DNA from: Streptomyces griseocarneus
GTDB lineage: Bacteria; Actinomycetota; Actinomycetes; Streptomycetales; Streptomycetaceae
DNA length: 64,000 nucleotides
Direction of reading: 5' to 3'
Assembly: GCA_003674045.1 (NCBI GenBank)
Contig: PENC01000015.1
Span: 62,001 to 126,000, forward strand
Each line of letters opens with the position of its first letter. Within the stretch, counting starts at the first letter, position 1. Both the position numbers and the translations under genes were made by a program. Shown here one piece after another: positions 21,835 through 31,818 of the stretch. Below the pieces are notes generated by a model, which saw only the letters and a list, made by a program, of their open reading frames with translations, ran no database searches and was not told where the DNA came from.

Positions 21835-22911
21835 TCAGGCGTCGAACAGCGCCTCTCCCCCACCGCCGCCCGCCTGCCGCGGCGGCACCATGCCGAGGTG
21901 CTCCCAGGCCGCGGGAGTGGCGATGCGCCCCCGGGGCGTACGGGCGAGCAGGCCCTCGCGCACGAGGAAGGGCTCGGCGACCTCCTCGACCGTCTCGCGC
22001 TCCTCCCCGACGGCGACGGCGAGGGTGGAGAGACCGACGGGTCCGCCGCCGAAGAGCTTGAGCAGGGCGGTGAGCACGGCGCGGTCCAGCCGGTCGAGAC
22101 CGCGGGCGTCCACCTCGTAGACGTCGAGCGCCCGCGCGGCGATCTCACGGGTGATCACACCGTCGGCCTTGACCTGCGCGTAGTCCCGGACACGGCGGAG
22201 CAGGCGGTTGGCGATGCGGGGGGTGCCGCGCGAGCGGCCCGCGATCTCCGCGGCGCCCTCCGCGTCCGTCTCGACGTCGAGCAGGCGGGCGGAGCGGTGG
22301 ATGACGCGCTGGAGCTCGGCGGGGGCGTAGAACTCCATATGGCCGGTGAAGCCGAAGCGGTCGCGCAGCGGGGGCGGCAGCAGGCCGGCCCGGGTGGTGG
22401 CGCCGACGAGGGTGAAGGGCGGCAGCTCCAGGGGGATGGCGGTGGCGCCGGGGCCCTTGCCGACGATGACGTCGACCCGGAAGTCCTCCATCGCCATGTA
22501 GAGCATCTCCTCGGCGGGCCGGGACATGCGGTGGATCTCGTCGAGGAAGAGGACCTCGCCCTCGGTGAGCGAGGAGAGGATCGCCGCCAGGTCACCGGCG
22601 TGCTGGATGGCGGGGCCGGAGGTGATGCGGATGGGGGCGCCCATCTCGGCGGCGATGATCATCGACAGGGTGGTCTTGCCGAGGCCGGGAGCGCCGGAGA
22701 GCAGGACGTGGTCGGCCGTGGCGTTGCGGGCGCGCGCGGCCTTCAGGACGAGGTCGAGCTGCTCGCGGACCCGCTCCTGCCCGACGAACTCGCCGAGGTC
22801 CTTGGGCCGCAGGGCGGCCTCGACGGCCTGCTCCTCGCCGTCGGCGGCGCCCCCGACGAGGCGGTCGCCTCCGGCGGCGGTCGGGGGTACGGAGTCGTCG
22901 TCCCAGTTCAC
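21835..22911 (-). CDS. ruvB: Holliday junction branch migration helicase RuvB
   Basis: Hexameric AAA+ motor that with RuvA drives branch migration (358 aa). Walker [12 protein letters not shown], Walker [16 protein letters not shown], sensor [18 protein letters not shown], and the C-terminal winged-helix ([20 protein letters not shown]) are all present. I chose the GTG at 22911 (NWDDDSVP), which has GAGG 9 nt upstream and aligns with known streptomycete RuvB; the frame also offers a GTG at 22926 without a ribosome-binding site. It ends the ruvC-ruvA-ruvB set. Confidence 0.97.
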   Translation of the reverse strand: MNWDDDSVPPTAAGGDRLVGGAADGEEQAVEAALRPKDLGEFVGQERVREQLDLVLKAARARNATADHVLLSGAPGLGKTTLSMIIAAEMGAPIRITSGPAIQHAGDLAAILSSLTEGEVLFLDEIHRMSRPAEEMLYMAMEDFRVDVIVGKGPGATAIPLELPPFTLVGATTRAGLLPPPLRDRFGFTGHMEFYAPAELQRVIHRSARLLDVETDAEGAAEIAGRSRGTPRIANRLLRRVRDYAQVKADGVITREIAARALDVYEVDARGLDRLDRAVLTALLKLFGGGPVGLSTLAVAVGEERETVEEVAEPFLVREGLLARTPRGRIATPAAWEHLGMVPPRQAGGGGGEALFDA

Positions 22912-22996
22912 GGGTGGATGCCTCACGGTTGTTGACGGTCAGGGATGCGGCTGCGGGGCATTCCCCCGGGCAGGGGACGGCCCCGGGAGGCCGTCG

Positions 22997-23623
22997 TCAG
23001 CGGGCGCGGTTCAGGCCCTGGAGAGCCGCCCGCAGCAGCTGCCCCACCTGCGGGGTGCCGCCTCCTGCGAGCACGGCCTCCGCGTCCGGCGTGACCGCGG
23101 CCACCGCCGACTCCGCCTCGCGCGGCGCGTACCCCAGGCCGACGAGCGCGGCGTGCAGCTGCTCGCTCCACGCGGGCGGCGCGGACGCGGCCGGCGCGGC
23201 CCTGCCGCCGCCGGTGCCGACCGGCTCGCCCAGGCGGTCCTTGAGCTCCAGGAGCAGCTTCTGCGCGCCCTTCTTCCCGATGCCCGGGACGGCGGTGAGC
23301 GCCTTCTCGTCACCGGTCGCGACGGCGCGCCGCAGGGCGTCCGGGCTGTGCACGGCGAGCATCGCCTGCGCGAGACGCGGCCCGACGCCGCTGGCGGTCT
23401 GGAGCAGCTCGAAGACCTGCCGCTCGTCGTCGTCGGCGAAGCCGTAGAGGGTGAGGGAATCCTCGCGCACCACCAGGGAGGTGGCGAGTCTGGCCTGCTC
23501 GCCCAGGCGCAGCCCGGACAGGGTGGTGGGGGTGCACAGGACGGCCATGCCGACCCCGCCCACCTCGACGACGGCGATGTCGGGGGCGAGGGCCGCGACG
23601 GTGCCGGAGACGAAGGCGATCAT
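22997..23623 (-). CDS. ruvA: Holliday junction DNA helicase subunit RuvA
   Basis: 208-residue junction-binding subunit. The N-terminal OB fold starts [20 protein letters not shown]. Two helix-hairpin-helix motifs follow ([17 protein letters not shown] and [20 protein letters not shown]). The C-terminal RuvB-contacting domain contains [19 protein letters not shown]. The ATG at 23623 overlaps the ruvC stop by 4 nt (ATGA), implying coupled translation. Confidence 0.97.
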   Translation of the reverse strand: MIAFVSGTVAALAPDIAVVEVGGVGMAVLCTPTTLSGLRLGEQARLATSLVVREDSLTLYGFADDDERQVFELLQTASGVGPRLAQAMLAVHSPDALRRAVATGDEKALTAVPGIGKKGAQKLLLELKDRLGEPVGTGGGRAAPAASAPPAWSEQLHAALVGLGYAPREAESAVAAVTPDAEAVLAGGGTPQVGQLLRAALQGLNRAR

Positions 23624-24183
23624 GCGCTGCCTTTCAGGGTTCGTACGGCCGCATCCCGCGGGGGCGCGGTGCGGCGGTGGGCCGCGACGGCCTGCTGGAG
23701 ACGGTTGGTCGCGGGGGCCCGCCAGATGTGGCAGATGGCCAGCGCGAGGGCGTCGGCGGCGTCGGCCGGCTTCGGCGGGGCGTCCAGCCGGAGCAGCCGG
23801 GTCACCATGGCGCCGACCTGGGCCTTGTCGGCGCGGCCCGAGCCGGTGACGGCGGCCTTGACCTCGCTGGGGGTGTGCAGGGCCACGGGCAGTCCGCGGC
23901 GGGCGGCGCAGAGCATGGCGACGGCGCTGGCCTGGGCGGTGCCCATGACCGTCCGCACATTGTGCTGGCTGAAGACGCGCTCCACCGCCACGTACTCCGG
24001 GCGGTACTCGTCGAGCCACTGCTCGATGCCGCGCTCGATCAGGACAAGGCGGTCGGCGACGTCGGCCTCGGCCGGGGTGCGCACGACGCCCACGCCCAGC
24101 ATGCGCAGCGGGCGGCCGGCGATGCCGTCCACGACGCCGACGCCGCACCGGGTCAGGCCCGGGTCCACTCCCAGCACCCGCAT
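23620..24183 (-). CDS. ruvC: crossover junction endodeoxyribonuclease RuvC
   Basis: Holliday-junction resolvase (187 aa). It starts [20 protein letters not shown] with the first catalytic Asp; the second and third acidic residues are in [16 protein letters not shown] and [17 protein letters not shown]. The ATG at 24183 fits the family. It ends overlapping ruvA. A hairpin at 24268-24305 separates it from the upstream yebC-like gene, so ruvCAB probably has its own promoter. Confidence 0.97.
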   Translation of the reverse strand: MRVLGVDPGLTRCGVGVVDGIAGRPLRMLGVGVVRTPAEADVADRLVLIERGIEQWLDEYRPEYVAVERVFSQHNVRTVMGTAQASAVAMLCAARRGLPVALHTPSEVKAAVTGSGRADKAQVGAMVTRLLRLDAPPKPADAADALALAICHIWRAPATNRLQQAVAAHRRTAPPRDAAVRTLKGSA

Positions 24184-24267
24184 CGCGTGCCCTCCCCCTC
24201 CGCCGTACGGACCTGTGTTCTGCTGCTGTCGCAGGCTATCGGCTGCCACTGACAACGGCCGCGCACG

Positions 24268-24305
24268 CCGACGGGCCGACGGGTGGTGTCCCGTCGGCCC
24301 GTCGG
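24268..24305 (-). terminator. hairpin after the yebC-like gene
   Basis: Perfect 15-bp inverted repeat CGACGGGCCGACGGG with loop TGGTGT, extendable by one C-G pair, between the YebC-family gene and ruvC on the minus strand. No T-tract. Confidence 0.8.
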
Positions 24306-24328
24306 TCAAGCCCGTGTGTGCGCCCGGA

Positions 24329-25081
24329 TCAGGCGTCGACCTTGGCCATGACCTCGTCGGAGACGTCGAAGTTGGCGAAGACGTTCTGCACGTCGTCGCT
24401 GTCCTCCAGTGCGTCGATCAGCTTGAAGATCTTGCGCGCGGCGTCCTCGTCGAGCTCCACCTGCATGGTGGGGACAAAGTTGGCCTCGGCGGAGTCGTAG
24501 TCGATGCCCTGCTCCTGGAGCGCGGTGCGGACCGCGACCAGGTCGGTGGCCTCGCTGAGGACCTCGAAGGACTCGCCGAGGTCGTTGACCTCCTCGGCGC
24601 CGGCGTCCAGGACCGCGCCCAGCACGTCGTCCTCGGTGAGCTCGCCCTTGGGGACGATCACGACGCCCTTGCGGTTGAACAGGTAGGAGACCGAGCCCGG
24701 GTCGGCCATGGAACCGCCGTTGCGGGTCATGGCGACGCGCACGTCGGAGGCGGCGCGGTTGCGGTTGTCGGTGAGGCACTCGATGAGCACCGCGACACCG
24801 TTCGGGCCGTAGCCCTCGTACATGATCGTCTCGTAGTCGGCACCGCCGGCCTCGAGGCCGCCGCCGCGCTTGACCGCGGAGTCGATGTTCTTGTTCGGCA
24901 CCGACTGCTTCTTCGCCTTCTGGATGGCGTCGTAGAGCGTCGGGTTGCCCTCGATGTCGACGCCGCCCATGCGCGCCGCGACCTCGATGTTCTTGATCAG
25001 CTTCGCGAAGAGCTTGCCGCGCTTGGCGTCGATCACGGCCTTCTTGTGCTTCGTCGTAGCCCATTTAGAGTGGCCGGACAT
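24329..25081 (-). CDS. YebC/PmpR/TACO1-family regulatory protein
   Basis: 250-residue YebC-family protein, N-terminus [20 protein letters not shown]. Also conserved are [18 protein letters not shown] and the [19 protein letters not shown] segment. Family members are described both as DNA-binding regulators and, more recently, as ribosome-associated factors for difficult-to-translate sequences. The two roles cannot be separated from sequence. The ATG at 25081 fits the family. It sits between pdxT and ruvC, a position conserved in actinobacteria. Confidence 0.95.
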   Translation of the reverse strand: MSGHSKWATTKHKKAVIDAKRGKLFAKLIKNIEVAARMGGVDIEGNPTLYDAIQKAKKQSVPNKNIDSAVKRGGGLEAGGADYETIMYEGYGPNGVAVLIECLTDNRNRAASDVRVAMTRNGGSMADPGSVSYLFNRKGVVIVPKGELTEDDVLGAVLDAGAEEVNDLGESFEVLSEATDLVAVRTALQEQGIDYDSAEANFVPTMQVELDEDAARKIFKLIDALEDSDDVQNVFANFDVSDEVMAKVDA

Positions 25082-25179
25082 CTCGCCTGTCTCCTTCGCG
25101 TAACCAAATTCAGAACGAACGACTGTGATCCTACCGGGATCGCGGGACCACTCCGCCAACCCCTGCCCGGCCTACGGTC

Positions 25180-25800
25180 TCAGACGGCGGCGAGGGCGTG
25201 CTGCCGGGCCATGTCGACGAACAGGGCGTGCACGCGGTGGTCGCCGGTGAGCTCCGGGTGGAAGGACGTCGCGAGCACATTGCCCTGGCGCACGGCCACG
25301 GTGTGGCCGTCGTGGGTGGCCAGCACCTCGGCGGCCGCGCCGACGGACTCGACCCAGGGGGCGCGGATGAAGACGCCCTCGACGGGGCCGCCCTCGACGC
25401 CCGCCATCTCGACGGCGGCCTCGAAGGACTCGTTCTGGCGGCCGAAGGCGTTGCGGCGCACGATCATGTCGATGCCGCCGAGCGTCTCCTGGTCCTCCCG
25501 GCCGTCGAGGAGCTTGTCCGCGAGCATGATCATGCCCGCGCAGGTGCCGTATACCGGCAGCCCGGCCCGTACGCGCTCCCGCAGGGGCTCCAGCATGCCG
25601 AAGAGCACGGCGAGCTTGGACATGACGGTGGACTCGCCGCCGGGGATCACCAGGCCGTCGAGGCCGTCGAGCTCCTCGGGACGGCGGACGGGGCGGGCGA
25701 GGGCATCGGCCGCGGCGAGCGCGATCAGGTGCTCGCGGACGTCGCCCTGGAGGGCGAGGACGCCAATCACGGGAGTGCCGGAAGTGTCGGCGGTGGACAC
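25180..25800 (-). CDS. pdxT: pyridoxal 5'-phosphate synthase glutaminase subunit
   Basis: Class I glutamine amidotransferase that supplies ammonia to PdxS for PLP synthesis (206 aa). The nucleophile Cys is in GTCAGMIML, the catalytic His-Glu pair in SFHPELTGD, and PGGESTVM marks the oxyanion region. The frame is open to 25845, but the GTG at 25800 ([18 protein letters not shown]) has GAGAGG about 6 nt upstream and matches family length. It lies about 100 bp downstream of pdxS in the same direction and probably shares its transcript. Confidence 0.95.
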   Translation of the reverse strand: MSTADTSGTPVIGVLALQGDVREHLIALAAADALARPVRRPEELDGLDGLVIPGGESTVMSKLAVLFGMLEPLRERVRAGLPVYGTCAGMIMLADKLLDGREDQETLGGIDMIVRRNAFGRQNESFEAAVEMAGVEGGPVEGVFIRAPWVESVGAAAEVLATHDGHTVAVRQGNVLATSFHPELTGDHRVHALFVDMARQHALAAV

Positions 25801-25898
25801 GGTGTACCTCTCAGGACAGGACGGCCGGTGGGCGGCCCGCAGCACGGGCCGCCCACCGGATGCGACGTGTGACGAAACGCGACGTGCGACGGACGGGA

Positions 25899-26816
25899 TT
25901 ACCAGCCGCGGTTGGCGTAGCGCTCCGCCTCGGGCAGGGTGTCGCAGTTGATGCCGACCATGGCCTCACCCAGGTTGCGGGAGGCGTCCGCGATGATCTT
26001 GGGGTCGTCGTAGAAGGTGGTGGCCTTCACGATGGCGGCGGCGCGCTTGGCCGGGTCGCCGGACTTGAAGATGCCGGAGCCGACGAAGACGCCCTCGGCG
26101 CCGAGCTGGCGCATCAGCGCGGCGTCGGCCGGGGTGGCGACACCACCGGCGGAGAACAGCACGACCGGCAGCTTGCCGAGCTCGGCGACCTCCTTGACCA
26201 GCTCGTACGGGGCGCGCAGCTCCTTGGCGGCGGCGTACAGCTCGTTGTTGTCGAAGCCGCGCAGCTTGGCGATCTCGTTCTTGATCTGACGCAGGTGGCG
26301 CACGGCCTCGACGACGTTGCCGGTGCCCGCCTCGCCCTTGGAACGGATCATGGCCGCGCCCTCGGCGATCCGGCGCAGGGCCTCGCCCAGGTTGGTGGCA
26401 CCGCAGACGAAGGGGGTGGTGAACGCCCACTTGTCGGAGTGGTTGACCTCGTCGGCCGGGGTGAGCACCTCGGACTCGTCGATGTAGTCGACGCCGAGGG
26501 ACTGCAGGACCTGGGCCTCGACGAAGTGACCGATACGGGACTTGGCCATGACGGGGATCGAGACGGCCTCGATGATCTCCTCGATCATGTTCGGGTCCGA
26601 CATCCGTGCCACGCCGCCGTCCTTGCGGATGTCGGCGGGGACCCGCTCCAGGGCCATGACGGCGACGGCGCCGGCATCCTCGGCGATCTTCGCCTGCTCG
26701 GCGTTGACCACGTCCATGATCACGCCACCCTTGAGCTGCTCGGCCATGCCGCGCTTGACGCGCGCGGTGCCGGTCTCGGGAGCGGTGGCGGACGTGCTGG
26801 GAGCCGTGCTGGACAC
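25899..26816 (-). CDS. pdxS: pyridoxal 5'-phosphate synthase subunit PdxS
   Basis: TIM-barrel synthase (305 aa) that builds PLP from ribose 5-phosphate, glyceraldehyde 3-phosphate and ammonia delivered by PdxT. Catalytic lysines are in [10 protein letters not shown] and [13 protein letters not shown]; the phosphate-binding [13 protein letters not shown] and [14 protein letters not shown] elements are intact. GTG start at 26816. A short Ser/Thr/Ala-rich N-terminal extension (1-17) precedes the conserved [20 protein letters not shown]. Confidence 0.97.
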   Translation of the reverse strand: MSSTAPSTSATAPETGTARVKRGMAEQLKGGVIMDVVNAEQAKIAEDAGAVAVMALERVPADIRKDGGVARMSDPNMIEEIIEAVSIPVMAKSRIGHFVEAQVLQSLGVDYIDESEVLTPADEVNHSDKWAFTTPFVCGATNLGEALRRIAEGAAMIRSKGEAGTGNVVEAVRHLRQIKNEIAKLRGFDNNELYAAAKELRAPYELVKEVAELGKLPVVLFSAGGVATPADAALMRQLGAEGVFVGSGIFKSGDPAKRAAAIVKATTFYDDPKIIADASRNLGEAMVGINCDTLPEAERYANRGW

Positions 26817-26952
26817 GTTGTGACCTCACTATCAAGGGCGGGTGATGCTGCTCCCTCATACAAACGGCCGCCCCGGCACCGGAAAAAGGGCCAATTCGAG
26901 GACGGTGGCTTGTCGGAGGCCTCGGATGCCGGGGCCCGGCGGTGCCGTACGG

Positions 26953-27504
26953 TCAGGCGGACCGGCCCGGCGCGTCGTCGCCCAGGGCCACCGGCGGCTC
27001 GTCGTCCATCTCGAAGGCCATCGGGAACGGCGCGTGGCCCGCCAGCCGGAACCAGCGCACCTTGCGATGCGTACGGACCGCCCGCGCCGCGCGCACCGCG
27101 TCGTTGTGGAAACGCCGGGCCATCGGCACCCGGCGCACGGCCGCCGTGAGCTCGCCCAGCGACTCTTCTCCGCCGGGCGCCGCCCGCACCGCCTCGACCT
27201 GCGGCTCCTCGGCGAAGACGGCGCGCAGCGCCTGACTCAGCTCGCTCTCGGCGACCTCGCGCTGCTCCTCCTCCACCTGCCGGGCGGCGTGCGCGGCCTG
27301 GTAGAGCACGATCGAGGCGGCAGGGTCGAGCACCCCGGCGGTGGCGAGCTCCTGGGCGACCGAGGCGCGCCGCAGCAGCTGGGCGTCGAGCGCGGCCCGC
27401 GCGGCGTCGATCCGGGTGTGCAGCCTGTCCAGGCGGCCGGCCGTCCAGCTCAGATAGACGCCGATGACGACCAGTGCGGCGACGATCCAGATCAAAGTGG
27501 TCAC
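26953..27504 (-). CDS. LemA-like small membrane protein
   Basis: 183-residue protein with one N-terminal membrane helix (about 4-20, LIWIVAALVVIGVYLSW) and a long helical cytoplasmic region containing RLDRLHTRIDAARAALDAQL, resembling the N-terminal part of LemA-type proteins. No catalytic residues are apparent and I cannot assign a function. GTG start at 27504. It stands between pdxS and the repeat region at 27580-27885. Confidence 0.8.
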   Translation of the reverse strand: MTTLIWIVAALVVIGVYLSWTAGRLDRLHTRIDAARAALDAQLLRRASVAQELATAGVLDPAASIVLYQAAHAARQVEEEQREVAESELSQALRAVFAEEPQVEAVRAAPGGEESLGELTAAVRRVPMARRFHNDAVRAARAVRTHRKVRWFRLAGHAPFPMAFEMDDEPPVALGDDAPGRSA

Positions 27505-27579
27505 GCGCCCCCACGTTACCGCTCGCCGCTCGGGCTTCTCCGCGCTCGGGTTCCCCTGGTGATCGGTTCAGGACTCTCC

Positions 27580-27885
27580 GGGGCTCCGCCCCGGGCCCCG
27601 TGCTTCCGGGTGCAGGTCACTTGTGGGTCGCGCCTGCTGGGGTGCCTTTTGCGCTCCGCGCGCGGCTGCGGGTTGCGTCGTGGCTGATCGCGCAGTTCCC
27701 CGCGCCCCTGACGGGGCGCGACCTCGGCCTCGTCCATCTGTCACCCCCGTTTGTGGGCAGGCGTTCCGCACGGCGGAACGGGTGGGCACAAACGGGCCCA
27801 CCGGCCGCAACCGACCACCAGCGGGGGCCCGGGGGCGGAGCCCCCCGGTCATCGGCGCCGGGCTCCACCCGTGGGTGGAGCCCGG
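27580..27885. repeat. Streptomyces intergenic repeat, copy B
   Basis: The 486-bp gap 27505-27990 contains no gene. Within it are the core GCGCAGTTCCCCGCGCCCCT (27690-27709), the palindromic segment with GCGTTCCGC and GCGGAACGG (about 27750-27792), a GGGGGCGGAGCCCCC hairpin (about 27832-27846), and a further hairpin GCCGGGCTCCACCC-GT-GGGTGGAGCCCGGC (27857-27885). From 27684 to 27790 it is nearly identical to copy A. Here it lies between divergent genes, so it is not simply a terminator. Confidence 0.75.
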
Positions 27886-27990
27886 CAGTGGAAAACCTCC
27901 ACCCCGCCCTCGACCCGGGCTCCGATCCGTCTCCACCCGGCCGACGCATAGCGTTCTTCCAGGACGCCGCACCCCGACGGAGGCACCAAA

Positions 27991-28668
27991 ATGGACCGGC
28001 GCACACGACGAGCCCTCCTCGCCCCCCTGGCCATCAACGTGGCCCTGCCGCTCGGGGTGTATTACATATTGCGCGCGCAGGGCTCGGCCCAATGGCAGGC
28101 ACTGCTGCTGAGCAGCGTGATCCCGGCCGCCCACGCCGCCGTCACCGCGGTCGTCCGCCGCCGCGTGGACTTCTTCGACCTGTTCGTCGTGATCCTGCTG
28201 GCCGCCTCCGCGGGCACCTCGCTGATCAGCGGGAACCCTAGGGTGCTGCTGCTGAAGGACGCCGCGCTCCCGGCGATGCTGGGGCTGTGGTTCCTGGGCA
28301 CGCTGTTCATGTCGCGCCCGTCCACGTTCCAGTTCGGCGAGAAGCTGCGCAGCGGGGCCGCCCTGGAGGAGGCCGAGCGTGCCTGGCGGGAGATGCCGGA
28401 GTACCGGAGCGCCCACCGCGGGCTCACCATCCTGTGGGCCTGCACCGAATTGCTGGACGCCACGCTGAGTCTGATCGAGTCCCTGACGCTGCCGGTGGAC
28501 GTGGTGCCGGTGATCGGGCGCTTCCAGTCCCTCGGCCTGATAGCCCTGGCCGTCGTACTCACGACGCGCAGCAGCAGGCGCTTCCGCGCCCGGCACGGCA
28601 TATCCCTCTTCGGCACGGGCGGCCCCGGCGAGCGGAAGCAGCTGGAGGAAGCCCCCAGCCGCGTCTGA
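27991..28668 (+). CDS. VC0807-family membrane protein
   Basis: 225-residue polytopic membrane protein resembling the VC0807 family (SAQWQALLLSSVIPAAHAAV, then FFDLFVVILLAASAGTSLISGNPRVLLLKDAALPAMLGLWFLGTLF). About six hydrophobic segments are visible. The function of the family is unknown; a transporter or regulator role is guesswork. ATG at 27991 has ACGGAGG 7 nt upstream. It is convergent with pimA and not obviously part of an operon. Confidence 0.85.
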   Translation: MDRRTRRALLAPLAINVALPLGVYYILRAQGSAQWQALLLSSVIPAAHAAVTAVVRRRVDFFDLFVVILLAASAGTSLISGNPRVLLLKDAALPAMLGLWFLGTLFMSRPSTFQFGEKLRSGAALEEAERAWREMPEYRSAHRGLTILWACTELLDATLSLIESLTLPVDVVPVIGRFQSLGLIALAVVLTTRSSRRFRARHGISLFGTGGPGERKQLEEAPSRV

Positions 28669-28725
28669 GTCACGGCGCCCGACCGGGAGCAGGCCGCGGC
28701 GCGGCCCGGGACCGATGCCGCGGCC

Positions 28726-29898
28726 TCAGTCCCGGGCCAGGCCGAAGCGGGAGAACAGGCCCGTGCGCTCGTCGGCGGCCACCGAGGCCGCACCGGCCGC
28801 GACCGTCTCGTAGACGGCCAGGATGTCCGAGCCCACCCTCGACCAGTCGAAGCGTCGGACGTGATTGCTGCCGCGCTCGCTCAGCCCCGCGCGGTGCTCC
28901 GGATCGCCCAGCAGCCGTACGGCGGCCGCGGCCAGAGCGGCGGCGTCCTCGTTGGTGAACAGCTCGCCCGCCGAGCCCTGGTCGAGGACCTGCGCGAAGG
29001 CGTCCAGGTCGCTGGCGAGGACCGGCGCACCGGCCGACAGCGCCTCGACGAGGATGATGCCGAAGGACTCCCCGCCGGTGTTGGGCGCCACGTAGACATC
29101 GACGCTGCGCAGCAGCCGCGCCTTGTCCTCGTCGCTCACCATGCCGAGGAACTCGACGTTCGCCCGCATCTCCCGGGGCAGGGCCGCGACGGCATCCTCC
29201 TCGTCGCCGCGCCCGGCGACCAGCAGCCGGGTGCCGGGGCACTGTTCGAGGATGCCCGGCAGGGCCCGCATCAGGACGGGCAGGCCCTTGCGGGGCTCGT
29301 CGATGCGGCCGATGAAGCCGATGGTCGGGGCGTCGGGGCGGCCCCGCCACTCCTCCTTCGGCTCGGCGCGGGCGAAGAAGTCCACGTCGACGCCGTTGGG
29401 GATGACCACGGCGTCCCCGCCGAGGTGCTCCACCAGGGTCCTGCGGGCGTATTCGCTGACCGCGATCCGCGCGCTGATCTTCTCCAGCGCGGGCTGCAGG
29501 ATCGGATAGGCCGCGATCATCGCGCGGGAGCGCGGATTGGAGGTGTGGAAGGTCGCCACGATCGGGCCCTGCGCGGCCCAGCAGGTGAGCAGTCCCAGCG
29601 AAGGGGAGGTGGGCTCATGGATGTGGATGACGTCGAAGTCGCCGTCGTGCAGCCAGCGCCGCACGCGCGCGGCCGACAGGAAGCCGAAGTTCAGCCGCGC
29701 CACCGAGCCGTTGTACGGCACGGGCACGGCGCGGCCCGCGGAGACGACGAAGGGCGGCAGCGGCGTCTCGTCGTCCGCCGGGGCCAGCACCGACACCTCG
29801 TGGCCCAGCCGGATGAGGTGCTCGGCCAGGTCCCGGATGTGGAACTGGACGCCGCCGGGGACGTCCCATGAATACGGACAGACGATCCCGATCCTCAA
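28726..29898 (-). CDS. pimA: phosphatidylinositol alpha-mannosyltransferase (PimA-like)
   Basis: GT4-family, GT-B-fold glycosyltransferase (390 aa) that transfers mannose from GDP-mannose to phosphatidylinositol at the inner face of the membrane, the first step toward PIMs. The N-terminus RIGIVCPYSWDVPGGVQFHI, FDVIHIHEPTSPS and C-terminal APNTGGESFGIILVEAL are hallmark segments. The start appears to be TTG at 29898: it overlaps the patA stop (TTGA), and the conserved N-terminus follows at once. Genes patA and pgsA lie directly upstream in the same overlapping operon, as around Rv2610c-Rv2612c in M. tuberculosis. Confidence 0.93.
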   Translation of the reverse strand: MRIGIVCPYSWDVPGGVQFHIRDLAEHLIRLGHEVSVLAPADDETPLPPFVVSAGRAVPVPYNGSVARLNFGFLSAARVRRWLHDGDFDVIHIHEPTSPSLGLLTCWAAQGPIVATFHTSNPRSRAMIAAYPILQPALEKISARIAVSEYARRTLVEHLGGDAVVIPNGVDVDFFARAEPKEEWRGRPDAPTIGFIGRIDEPRKGLPVLMRALPGILEQCPGTRLLVAGRGDEEDAVAALPREMRANVEFLGMVSDEDKARLLRSVDVYVAPNTGGESFGIILVEALSAGAPVLASDLDAFAQVLDQGSAGELFTNEDAAALAAAAVRLLGDPEHRAGLSERGSNHVRRFDWSRVGSDILAVYETVAAGAASVAADERTGLFSRFGLARD

Positions 29899-30827
29899 GG
29901 CTTCTCCGTTCCGGAGCTCTTGTCGGTGGGCTCATCATCGCGCCGGGCGAGGTCGGCGAGCCACAGCCGCTGAAGCATGTGCCAGTCCTGCGGATGGTCC
30001 GCGATGCCGGAGGCGAAGGCATCGGCGATCTGCTGGGTCAGGACCGCCGCCTTCTCCGCCCGGGTGCCGTTCTCCGGCACCTCCAGCGGCGCGTGGACCC
30101 TCCCCTTCATCACCGGCGAATCGTCGTACCAAAGGGTCACCGGCAGCAACCGGGCGCCCGTCTGCACCGCGAGCATCGCCGGTCCCGCGGGCATCTTCGC
30201 GGACTCCCCGAAGAACGTGACCTCTATCCCCGAGGCGGACATGTCCCGGTCGGCCACCAGACAGACCAGACCGCCGGAGCGCAGCCGCCGCGCGAGCGTC
30301 CCGAAGGCACTGCCGCCCGCGTGCGGCAGCACCTCCATGCCGAGCCCCTCGCGATAGGCCACGAACCGGTCGTAGAGCGTCTCCGGCTTGAGCCGCTCGG
30401 CGACCGTGGTGAACCCCACCCCGAACCGGGTGGTGACCCAGGCCCCCGCGAGGTCGTAGTTGCCCATGTGCGGCAGGGCGATCACCGTGCCCCGGCCGCT
30501 CGCCAGCGACTCCTCCAGATGCTCCAGCCCTTCCGGCATGAAGCCGTCACGGATGCGCTCCGCACTCCACGTCGGCAACCGGAAGGACTCCATCCAGTAG
30601 CGCATGTACGAGCGCATGCCCGCCCGCGAGACAGCGGCGAGCCGGGCCGCGTCGGCGTCGGGCAGCACCCGGGCGAGATTGGACTCCAGCCGCAGCACGC
30701 CCTTGCCGCGCCGCCGCCACGCGACATCGGCGATCTGCTTCCCGAGCCCGACGGCGACGGGCTCGGGAAGCATCTTCACCGTGCTCCAGCCGAGCCCGTA
30801 CAGGGCGTCGGTCAGCTTCTCGTTCAC
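29895..30827 (-). CDS. patA: phosphatidylinositol mannoside acyltransferase
   Basis: 310-residue LPLAT-family acyltransferase that acylates the mannose of PIM lipids. The catalytic HX4D motif is visible in ALPHMGNYDLAG, with further conserved segments DRDMSASGIEVTFFGE and PAGPAMLAVQTGARLLPV. GTG start at 30827 (NEKLTDALYGLGWSTVK). Both ends overlap neighbours: the start overlaps the pgsA stop (GTGA) and the stop overlaps the pimA start (TTGA). This is a tightly coupled three-gene lipid operon. Confidence 0.93.
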   Translation of the reverse strand: MNEKLTDALYGLGWSTVKMLPEPVAVGLGKQIADVAWRRRGKGVLRLESNLARVLPDADAARLAAVSRAGMRSYMRYWMESFRLPTWSAERIRDGFMPEGLEHLEESLASGRGTVIALPHMGNYDLAGAWVTTRFGVGFTTVAERLKPETLYDRFVAYREGLGMEVLPHAGGSAFGTLARRLRSGGLVCLVADRDMSASGIEVTFFGESAKMPAGPAMLAVQTGARLLPVTLWYDDSPVMKGRVHAPLEVPENGTRAEKAAVLTQQIADAFASGIADHPQDWHMLQRLWLADLARRDDEPTDKSSGTEKP

Positions 30828-31495
30828 GCCTGGCCGTCCCCCGGCCGGGCCGCCCCGGCGGCCACCGCGTCCGCCTCGGCCGCCTCGCGCCGCACGGTCA
30901 CCACACGCTGGACGAGCGTGACCAGGCTGCCGACGGCCACGGCCCACAGGGCGACCGGCAGCAGGTACTGCACACCCGGCACGCCGAACGTGTGCAGCCC
31001 GGCGACACCACAGGCCACCAGGGAGATCACCAGACGCTCGGCCCGCTCGACCAGACCGTTGACGTTCACCGGCAGACCGATGCTCTCGCCACGCGCCTTG
31101 GTGTACGACACCACCTGGCCGCTGGCCAGACAGAAGATCGTCACGGCGCAGAGCGTGAGGCTGTCCCCCCGCCCGGCGTACCAGAGGGCAAGCCCACCGA
31201 AGATCGCCGAATCGGCCACCCGGTCCAGCGTGGAGTCCAGGAACGCCCCCCACCGGCTGGAGCGCCCCAGCTGCCGGGCCATGTTCCCGTCGACCAGATC
31301 GGAGAAGACGAACAGCGTGATGACGACCGTCCCCCAGAAGAACTCACCCCGGGGGTAGAAGGCCAGCGCACCCGCGATGACACCACCGGTGCCGACGAGG
31401 GTGACCGCGTCCGGGCTGACGCCCAGACGGATGAGCAGGGCGGCGAACGGCGTGAGAACACGCGTGAAGAACGCACGCGCGTACTTGTTCAGCAT
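30824..31495 (-). CDS. pgsA: CDP-alcohol phosphatidyltransferase, probable phosphatidylinositol phosphate synthase
   Basis: 223-residue integral membrane enzyme. The complete CDP-AP signature is present: DLVDGNMAR, then G eight residues on, then D-x3-D (AFLDSTLDRVAD), i.e. D-x2-DG-x2-AR-x8-G-x3-D-x3-D. About six hydrophobic helices surround it. Its place at the head of the patA-pimA operon points to phosphatidylinositol phosphate synthesis from CDP-diacylglycerol and inositol phosphate, rather than phosphatidylglycerophosphate. ATG at 31495. Confidence 0.93.
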   Translation of the reverse strand: MLNKYARAFFTRVLTPFAALLIRLGVSPDAVTLVGTGGVIAGALAFYPRGEFFWGTVVITLFVFSDLVDGNMARQLGRSSRWGAFLDSTLDRVADSAIFGGLALWYAGRGDSLTLCAVTIFCLASGQVVSYTKARGESIGLPVNVNGLVERAERLVISLVACGVAGLHTFGVPGVQYLLPVALWAVAVGSLVTLVQRVVTVRREAAEADAVAAGAARPGDGQA

Positions 31496-31818
31496 GGCCT
31501 TCCCGGAGGGTCGTGACGGGCCGCGTGGTCAGGAGGCCACCGGCTGGCCCATCGTAGCCAGGCGCCCAGGGCCCGCTGCGCACGCATCGCTCCGCCCACC
31601 CCCGTCCCCCTCGCCACACCCCTGCCATCACACGCCCACAGCCCCGCTCCACCCCGTTCCCGGGCCGATTCCCCTCGGCCTCCCGCCGACGGCCGCCCCG
31701 CCCCGGCCCTGTCCGGGAACCGTCCCCGGCTGTACGGCTCCGTGTGCGATGTATGGACGCAGCGTTACCACAGTGGAAAGCTCGAAGGACCGCAGGTGTC
31801 GACCGGGAGGCGGGACAC
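31496..31818. other. 323-bp divergent intergenic region
   Basis: Gap between divergent pgsA and the EF-G2 gene. An ATG at 31744 is in frame with EF-G2 and would add 25 residues, but the family N-terminus and a GGGAGG ribosome-binding site favour 31819. The left part is C-rich and shows no hairpin or known operator. It presumably contains both promoters; none is confidently recognisable. Confidence 0.6.
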
